The position numbers and the translations under genes were made by a program. Shown in pieces: positions 1-4,238 of a stretch of DNA of 6,173 nt (the first letter of the stretch is position 1; every line of letters starts with the position of its first letter). The DNA lies in contig CALPQA020000126.1 in assembly GCA_943325595.2 (NCBI GenBank), positions 1-6,173 on the forward strand, written 5' to 3'. This DNA comes from Auritidibacter sp. Marseille-P8566. GTDB taxonomy: Bacteria > Bacteroidota > Bacteroidia > Flavobacteriales > Flavobacteriaceae. Below the pieces are notes generated by a model. It searched no databases and was not told the origin of the DNA. It saw only the letters and a program-made list of their open reading frames with translations.

Positions 1-1706
1 ATTTCAGCAAATGTTCCTTGCGCTACTAATTCGCCACCATGCGTTCCTGCTTCTGGGCCAATATCGATTATCATATCGGCGGCCTTCATTATGTCCTCAT
101 CGTGTTCAACAACGATTACCGTATTTCCTAAATCACGGAGCGAAAGCAATACTTTTATTAATCTTTCGGTATCTTTTGGGTGTAAACCGATACTTGGTTC
201 GTCCAAAATATACATGGAACCTACTAAACTACTTCCTAAAGAAGTTGCTAAATTAATACGTTGCGATTCCCCTCCTGATAATGTAGCAGAATTTCTATTT
301 AACGTTAAATAATCCAATCCCACATCGACCAAAAATTTCAATCGGCTGTTAATTTCTAACAAAAGACGTTTGGCAACTTGTTGATCAAAATCATTTAATT
401 CTAATTTTTCAAAAAAAGCAACTAACTTTTTGATTGATAAATCCACTAAATCGGATACCGTTTTTTCGCCAATTTTCACATAGGAAGCTTCAATTCTGAG
501 TCTTTTTCCTTTGCAAGAATAACATTTTGTTTTTCCACGATATCTGGAAAGCATTACTCTATTTTGAATTTTATAGTTTTTTTCTTCCAATTCCTTAAAA
601 AAAGGATTCAAGCCAGTAAAATATTTGTTTCCACTCCAAAGAACAGTTTTATCAGCATCAGACAACTGAAAATAGGGTTTGTGAATTGGAAAATCAAATT
701 TATAGGCATTGTTAACCAATTCGTCTCGATACCAGCCCATACTTTCGCCTCTCCAAGCGAAAACTGCATTTTCATAAACAGACAATGCGGTATTTGGAAT
801 AACTAATTCTTCATCAATTCCAATTACGCTCCCATAACCTTCGCAAACAGGGCAAGCACCGTATGGATTATTAAAACTGAACAGATGAACGTTAGGTTCT
901 AAAAATGAGATACCATCTAATTCAAAATTATTACTATACGAAAAGCGTTTATTAGTAGCTATTTCTTGTAAATAACTGATTCCTTTACCTTCGTAAAATG
1001 CAGTTTGCACGGCATCAGCAAGACGGTTGAAGAAATCTTCCTCCTCTTTAATCACTATCCGGTCAATAATCAGTAAAACATCTTTATTATCTAAAGTATG
1101 TCCATCTATTTCGTCCAAACGGACCATTTCGTTATCAATCAAAATCCTTGCAAATCCTTGTTGTAACAGTGCTTTTAATTTATCTTCTAAAGCTCTTCCT
1201 TTTTCCAAATGAATAGGAGCCAGAAGAAGCCATTTACTATCAATTTCTAACGATTTTACGGTATTAATAACATCGGTAACTGTATTTTTCTTTACTTCCA
1301 ATCCCGAAATTGGGGAATAGGTTTTACCAATTCTTGCAAATAATAGTTTTAAATAGTCATATATCTCGGTAGAAGTTCCAACAGTTGAGCGCGCATTTGT
1401 AGTGTTCACTTTCTGTTCAATAGCAATTGCAGGTGCGATACCTTTGATATATTCTACCTTAGGTTTGTCTAATCTTCCTAAAAATTGTCTAGCATAGGAA
1501 GATAAACTTTCCACATAGCGTCGTTGTCCTTCGGCATATAAAGTATCAAAAGCCAAACTTGATTTTCCAGAACCTGACAAGCCCGTAATAACTACAAGTT
1601 TATTACGCGGGATAGCAACATCAAGGTTTTTCAAGTTGTGTACTTGAGCTCCTTTAATGATAATGTTTTTCTTCGGTTCGAGTTTAGAAATATCTGTTTT
1701 AATCAT
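1..1706 (-). CDS. uvrA: UvrA, excinuclease ABC subunit A (5' part; 3' end outside window)
   Basis: UvrA is the ATP-driven DNA-damage sensor of nucleotide excision repair; as a cytoplasmic dimer it loads UvrB on lesions. The ATG at 1706-1704 gives 568 complete codons of a protein usually about 940 residues long, so the second ABC half lies beyond position 1. The start region ([10 protein letters not shown]) is followed by the conserved [12 protein letters not shown] segment. Visible motifs are Walker [10 protein letters not shown] (residues 42-50), the [10 protein letters not shown] segment (73-82), CPVC (285-288) and CYSC (395-398) zinc pairs flanking the insertion domain, the ABC signature LSGGE (476-480), Walker B ILDEPS (500-505) and the H-loop EHD (534-536). 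The order of motifs matches the first ABC half of E. coli UvrA. The cysteine pairs that flank the UvrB-binding domain in E. coli are missing here (SPIS at 131-134; no CxxC before 285). The gene is transcribed away from the two plus-strand genes. Identification is very secure; whether the genome has a second uvrA paralogue cannot be seen. Confidence 0.97.
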   Translation of the reverse strand, partial: MIKTDISKLEPKKNIIIKGAQVHNLKNLDVAIPRNKLVVITGLSGSGKSSLAFDTLYAEGQRRYVESLSSYARQFLGRLDKPKVEYIKGIAPAIAIEQKVNTTNARSTVGTSTEIYDYLKLLFARIGKTYSPISGLEVKKNTVTDVINTVKSLEIDSKWLLLAPIHLEKGRALEDKLKALLQQGFARILIDNEMVRLDEIDGHTLDNKDVLLIIDRIVIKEEEDFFNRLADAVQTAFYEGKGISYLQEIATNKRFSYSNNFELDGISFLEPNVHLFSFNNPYGACPVCEGYGSVIGIDEELVIPNTALSVYENAVFAWRGESMGWYRDELVNNAYKFDFPIHKPYFQLSDADKTVLWSGNKYFTGLNPFFKELEEKNYKIQNRVMLSRYRGKTKCYSCKGKRLRIEASYVKIGEKTVSDLVDLSIKKLVAFFEKLELNDFDQQVAKRLLLEINSRLKFLVDVGLDYLTLNRNSATLSGGESQRINLATSLGSSLVGSMYILDEPSIGLHPKDTERLIKVLLSLRDLGNTVIVVEHDEDIMKAADMIIDIGPEAGTHGGELVAQGTFAE

Positions 1707-1725
1707 AGCATTTTTTGATTGAATG

Positions 1726-1764
1726 CAAAGATAATTAATTATCACTTGAGAAAGTTGCAAAAAA
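1726..1764 (-). promoter_or_regulatory. Probable uvrA promoter, Bacteroidota -33/-7 type
   Basis: On the minus strand, TATCTTTG (1733-1726) is an exact match to the Bacteroidota -7 consensus TAnnTTTG. It ends 19 bp before the uvrA ATG, which predicts a leader of only about 10-15 nt. The best -33 candidate is the TTG of TTTTTTG (1764-1758), 24 bp upstream of the -7 box. This is a little longer than the usual spacing, so the -33 assignment is weaker than the -7. The leader has no Shine-Dalgarno sequence, as is usual in this phylum. Confidence 0.6.
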
Positions 1765-1812
1765 GTTAAACTGCTAATATGTTATTAAATTTTGATTCTT
1801 TTTAAAGATATT

Positions 1813-1829
1813 TTAATATAGTATATTAA
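1813..1829. repeat. Perfect 17-bp palindrome with central G (possible operator)
   Basis: TTAATATAGTATATTAA consists of two perfect 8-bp arms around a single central G. A one-base centre cannot form a normal RNA hairpin at full stem length, so a dimeric DNA-binding site is a better reading than an RNA structure. The sequence is pure A/T apart from the centre, so chance occurrence in this AT-rich gap is a real possibility. Its core ATAGTAT recurs in the palindrome at 1922-1934. Confidence 0.35.
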
Positions 1830-1911
1830 TTTTTACACAATTCATTTTTATTAAATTCCATGTTTGTAAAGCTTTTTTTGGCGTATTAATTGTCGCATCT
1901 TCATTGCTATT

Positions 1912-1934
1912 TTACGAAAACGTAATAGTATTAC
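1912..1934. repeat. Two overlapping inverted repeats sharing GTAA (possible operator)
   Basis: TTACG-AAAA-CGTAA (1912-1925) is a perfect 5-bp stem with a 4-nt loop. It overlaps GTAATAGTATTAC (1922-1934), a perfect 6+1+6 palindrome with a central G. The shared GTAA means only one of the two could form at a time as a hairpin. Further TTAC words follow at 1938-1941 and 1941-1953, so the stretch is rich in TTAC/GTAA words on both strands. The role is unknown; a cluster of regulator half-sites is one reading. Confidence 0.35.
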
Positions 1935-1988
1935 TTTACATTACCACAACATTTTGAATTGACTATGATAATTAATGTGTTTTTATTT

Positions 1989-2013
1989 AGGGGTAACAAT
2001 TTTGTAAACCCCT
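1989..2013. repeat. Inverted repeat / hairpin with G-C outer stem
   Basis: AGGGGT (1989-1994) pairs perfectly with ACCCCT (2008-2013), and inside it ACAA (1996-1999) can pair with TTGT (2002-2005) across a small asymmetric bulge. The G-C-rich outer arms stand out in an otherwise A/T-dominated gap. A T-rich tract (2036-2050) lies over 20 bp downstream, too far for a classical terminator, and no plus-strand gene ends upstream. It sits about 90 bp before the downstream gene's promoter. It could be an operator or part of an unannotated transcript. Confidence 0.35.
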
Positions 2014-2056
2014 TTAAACAATGACAATTAAGTTCTTTTTTTTTATTTTAATGCTG

Positions 2057-2074
2057 TATAGTTTTTATATAGTT
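2057..2074 (+). repeat. Tandem TATAGTT words, 11-bp spacing, upstream of promoter
   Basis: TATAGTT occurs at 2057-2063 and again at 2068-2074, an 11-bp period, which places both copies on the same helix face. The second copy ends 6 bp before the -33 TTG of the promoter at 2081. This is a plausible position for an activator contact, but the words are short and A/T-rich, so the call is tentative. Confidence 0.25.
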
Positions 2075-2080
2075 ACATTT

Positions 2081-2111
2081 TTGCCATTTAAAAAACAACA
2101 AACTATATTTG
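2081..2111 (+). promoter_or_regulatory. Promoter of the exported-protein gene, Bacteroidota -33/-7 type
   Basis: TTG (2081-2083, preceded by a T run) lies 20 bp upstream of TATATTTG (2104-2111), an exact match to the TAnnTTTG -7 consensus. The -7 box ends 26 bp before the ATG at 2138, predicting a leader of roughly 20 nt. That leader is A-rich (ATAAAAAACAAT immediately before the start codon) and has no Shine-Dalgarno sequence, as expected for Bacteroidota. The spacing matches that of the promoter before the gene at 4239. Confidence 0.75.
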
Positions 2112-2137
2112 ACTAATAACTTTTTATAAAAAACAAT

Positions 2138-4105
2138 ATGAAAAAAATTACTTTTATTTTCCTTTTGATTAGTTCATTGGGATTTTCGCAATCATTTCCA
2201 TTTGATTTCAGCACAGCAAACCAATTATTTACTGGAGACGCTTGTGTTACATCTTTAACAACAGATGCTGGAAATGCTGTAATGCAAGTTGTTGGTGGTG
2301 GTGCTCTTTATGACAATGCTCAAAAAGTACTTGTGCAAAACATTAATCTTGCAGACGACAACAACAATACAATAACTTTTAGAATTAAGCCAGCTACTGG
2401 GTCTACTACTGGAAGTCATTTATTGAAGTTTGAAGGAGGTATCTCTGGTCCTGCTACAACGGAACTTCCTTTTACAACAACTGGTTCTGCTTGGCAAAAC
2501 ATTTCTGTTAATTTTGGTGCTGGTTTAGGTAACTATTCTAAAATAGTAATTTTCACTGATTTTAATAATACTCAAACGGGTACCTACCTTATTGATGACA
2601 TTGCTGGAGGAACTAATGTTGCTCCGCCTACAGTTCCAGCTCCAACTGTTGCTGCTCCAACTCCTACAAGAAATGTCTCAGATGTAATTTCTTTATATAG
2701 TAATGCATATACTAATGGTGCTTCTTGGCATCCTAGTTGGGGTCAAACAACTACTTTTACTGAAGTACAAATTGCAGGTAATTCGACAGCTAGGTTAACT
2801 TCTTTTGGATATGAAGGTATTCAAACAATAACGCCTGCTACACTTAATTTGTCAACAATGACAACTGCACATTTTGATGTATGGACAAGTGATGAAACTT
2901 CAATTAAGATTTACCTTTTAATTGCAGGTGAGCCAAATGTGACAAAAACATTAATCGCAAATCAATGGAATAGTTTCGATATTCCTTTAACTGATTTTGG
3001 TACTGGTTCAATGACTGCGGCAACTGGTTTCAAAATTGAATCAGGAACTTATGTTTGGCCAAATGGAGTTAGTACAGTTTATGTAGATAATGTTTATTAT
3101 TGGAAACCTGCTGCTCCAGCTGGAACTCCAGTTATAACAGGTTTTTCTGTTCCTGCTAAATCTTTAGGCGATGCTCCTTTTGCTTTAACTGCTCCAACAA
3201 GTAATAGCCCGGGTGCTTTTACTTACACAAGTAGTAATACTAGTGTTGCCACAGTTTCAGGAAGCACTGTAACTGTAGTAGGTGTTGGTACGTCAACAAT
3301 AACTGCAAATCAAGCAGCATCTGCACCTTATTTAGCAGGTAGTATTACATCAGTTTTATCTGTTTCACCTCAAGCCGCACCAGTTCCTACATTACCTGCA
3401 GCTCAAGTTATTAGTATGTATGGGGAATCATATCCTAATACTTGGCAGTATGATTTTGGAGCAAATAACCTTGCAGGAGAGCCAGATCTTGATCCAACTA
3501 CAGGTGTAAATAAAGCACTTAAATATAATTTTGAATTGGGTGGATATGGTGCTGGTTATACTGCAACTGATGTTTCTGCTATGCAATTTGTTCATTTTGA
3601 TTATTTTACAACAAATGCTTCAACATTCAAACTAGTACTTATTTCTAGTACAGGAGAAAAGGATTACGTTCTACCTACTAGCCAAGCCATTGTATTAAAC
3701 ACTTGGAAAAGCGTTAATATTCCAATGTCTTATTTTACGAATTTAGGATTTAATCCTGTAACTTGGTTTCAATTTAAATTTGATGTAAATGGTGTTGTTC
3801 CTGGTGTTCCAAGTATCGTTTATATTGATAATGTTTATTTTACAAGTAGCAGTTTAGAGGTTAAAGACTTTACTTCATCAAAAGTTAAAATGTATCCAAA
3901 TCCAACAGCTTCACTTTTCACAATCGAAGCTAATGATACTGTAGAAAGTGTTTCTTTATTCAACGTTTTGGGTCAAGAAGTGCTAACTAACAAATTTAAC
4001 GCTAACACAGTTTCGTTAGATATTTCTAATCTTCAAACTGGAGTTTATGTTGTAAAAGCAGTTATTGGAGGTGTTACATCAACTTCAAGAATTGTAAAAA
4101 AATAA
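2138..4105 (+). CDS. Exported multi-module protein with CBM-like domains and T9SS type A sorting domain
   Basis: This 655-residue protein is exported to the cell surface or medium. A signal peptide (MKKITFIFLLISSLGFSQS) probably ends after Ser17, leaving Gln18 at the mature N-terminus; there is no lipobox cysteine. Three modules of carbohydrate-binding (jelly-roll) type follow, at about 20-158, 180-323 and 422-570. Each ends in a related motif: YLIDDI (150-155), YVDNVYYW (315-322) and YIDNVYF (562-568). Modules 2 and 3 also share an opening VISxYxxxY (183-191, 424-432), so they look like a duplication. Pro/Ala-rich linkers (161-177, 411-421) separate modules. Residues 329-410 resemble a bacterial Ig-like (BIG2) fold. 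The C-terminus (583-655) is a T9SS type A sorting domain with KMYPNP, LFNVLGQEV, NLQTGVYVVKA and terminal RIVKK. No catalytic domain is visible. I infer a surface glycan-binding or adhesin-like role; the sorting call is firm and the ligand is unknown. Its own promoter and terminator make it monocistronic. Confidence 0.9.
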   Translation: MKKITFIFLLISSLGFSQSFPFDFSTANQLFTGDACVTSLTTDAGNAVMQVVGGGALYDNAQKVLVQNINLADDNNNTITFRIKPATGSTTGSHLLKFEGGISGPATTELPFTTTGSAWQNISVNFGAGLGNYSKIVIFTDFNNTQTGTYLIDDIAGGTNVAPPTVPAPTVAAPTPTRNVSDVISLYSNAYTNGASWHPSWGQTTTFTEVQIAGNSTARLTSFGYEGIQTITPATLNLSTMTTAHFDVWTSDETSIKIYLLIAGEPNVTKTLIANQWNSFDIPLTDFGTGSMTAATGFKIESGTYVWPNGVSTVYVDNVYYWKPAAPAGTPVITGFSVPAKSLGDAPFALTAPTSNSPGAFTYTSSNTSVATVSGSTVTVVGVGTSTITANQAASAPYLAGSITSVLSVSPQAAPVPTLPAAQVISMYGESYPNTWQYDFGANNLAGEPDLDPTTGVNKALKYNFELGGYGAGYTATDVSAMQFVHFDYFTTNASTFKLVLISSTGEKDYVLPTSQAIVLNTWKSVNIPMSYFTNLGFNPVTWFQFKFDVNGVVPGVPSIVYIDNVYFTSSSLEVKDFTSSKVKMYPNPTASLFTIEANDTVESVSLFNVLGQEVLTNKFNANTVSLDISNLQTGVYVVKAVIGGVTSTSRIVKK

Positions 4106-4111
4106 ACTTAG

Positions 4112-4170
4112 TTTTTGCTTTATAATTATAAAAACACGTTCTGAGAAGAACGTGTTTTTTTTGCTTTATA
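4112..4170 (+). repeat. 13-bp direct repeat bracketing the terminator
   Basis: TTTTTGCTTTATA occurs exactly at 4112-4124 and at 4158-4170, 46 bp apart, on either side of the terminator hairpin. The first copy is preceded by a G, and GTTTTT (4111-4116) is complementary to AAAAAC (4130-4135) in the terminator's 5' arm. A competing stem could therefore form before the terminator arm. The second copy merges into the terminator's U tract. The copies may reflect a small local duplication or chance in A/T-rich DNA. Confidence 0.5.
4130..4162 (+). terminator. Rho-independent terminator of the exported-protein gene
   Basis: A perfect 13-bp stem is formed by AAAAACACGTTCT (4130-4142) and AGAACGTGTTTTT (4147-4159), closed by the tetraloop GAGA (GNRA type). 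The T run extends from 4155 to 4162, giving the U tract. It starts 24 bp after the stop codon at 4103-4105 and ends about 18 bp before the next promoter's -33 element. This separates the two plus-strand genes into distinct transcripts. A-rich sequence at the 5' arm gives a T run on the other strand too, but no minus-strand gene needs it. Confidence 0.93.
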
Positions 4171-4179
4171 TCTATTTTT

Positions 4180-4210
4180 TTGTCTTTTTTAATACTTTTA
4201 TATATCTTTA
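4180..4210 (+). promoter_or_regulatory. Probable promoter of the propeller sensor gene
   Basis: TTG (4180-4182, at the end of a T run) lies 20 bp upstream of TATCTTTA (4203-4210), which matches the Bacteroidota -7 consensus TAnnTTTG except for the last base (A for G). The -7 box ends 28 bp before the ATG at 4239. The 20-bp spacing and distance to the start codon nearly copy the promoter at 2081-2111. The imperfect -7 suggests a weaker promoter, fitting a regulator gene. No Shine-Dalgarno sequence precedes the start. Confidence 0.6.
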
Positions 4211-4238
4211 TAATCGTTTTATCACTTTTTAAAATCCT

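Larger units (their letters stand above)
1707..2137. other. Divergent intergenic region, 431 bp, no gene seen
   Basis: This gap lies between the divergently read uvrA and the exported-protein gene. Reading frames in it are very short: for example, the ATG at 1779 stops after eight codons. The region is strongly A+T rich. It holds the uvrA promoter at its left end, a series of inverted repeats in the middle (1813-1829, 1912-1934, 1989-2013), a T-rich tract near 2036-2050, and the promoter of the exported-protein gene at its right end. About 340 bp remain between the two promoters, more than simple divergent promoters need, which leaves room for operator sites or an undetected small RNA. I recognise no tRNA, riboswitch or known RNA family here. 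Confidence 0.7.

Noticed and set aside
11..312. Two plus-strand open frames (11-256 and 91-312)
   Set aside because: They lie antisense to the uvrA segment that encodes the ABC signature and Walker B; their translations look like no protein family and they have no promoter or leader.
564..1212. Two plus-strand open frames (564-806 and 1027-1212)
   Set aside because: Both are antisense to strongly conserved uvrA coding sequence and have the composition expected of its reverse complement.
1989..2050. Hairpin plus T tract as an intrinsic terminator
   Set aside because: The T tract starts over 20 bp after the stem, the inner stem is broken, and no plus-strand gene ends upstream.
4119..4132. 14-bp perfect palindrome TTTATAATTATAAA as an operator
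   Set aside because: It is pure A/T, overlaps the terminator arm and is expected fairly often by chance in such sequence; no second copy is seen near a promoter.
4173..4182. TATTTTTTTG as the -7 box of the sensor gene
   Set aside because: The spacing inside the box is two bases too long for TAnnTTTG; the box at 4203-4210 with a TTG 20 bp upstream fits better.
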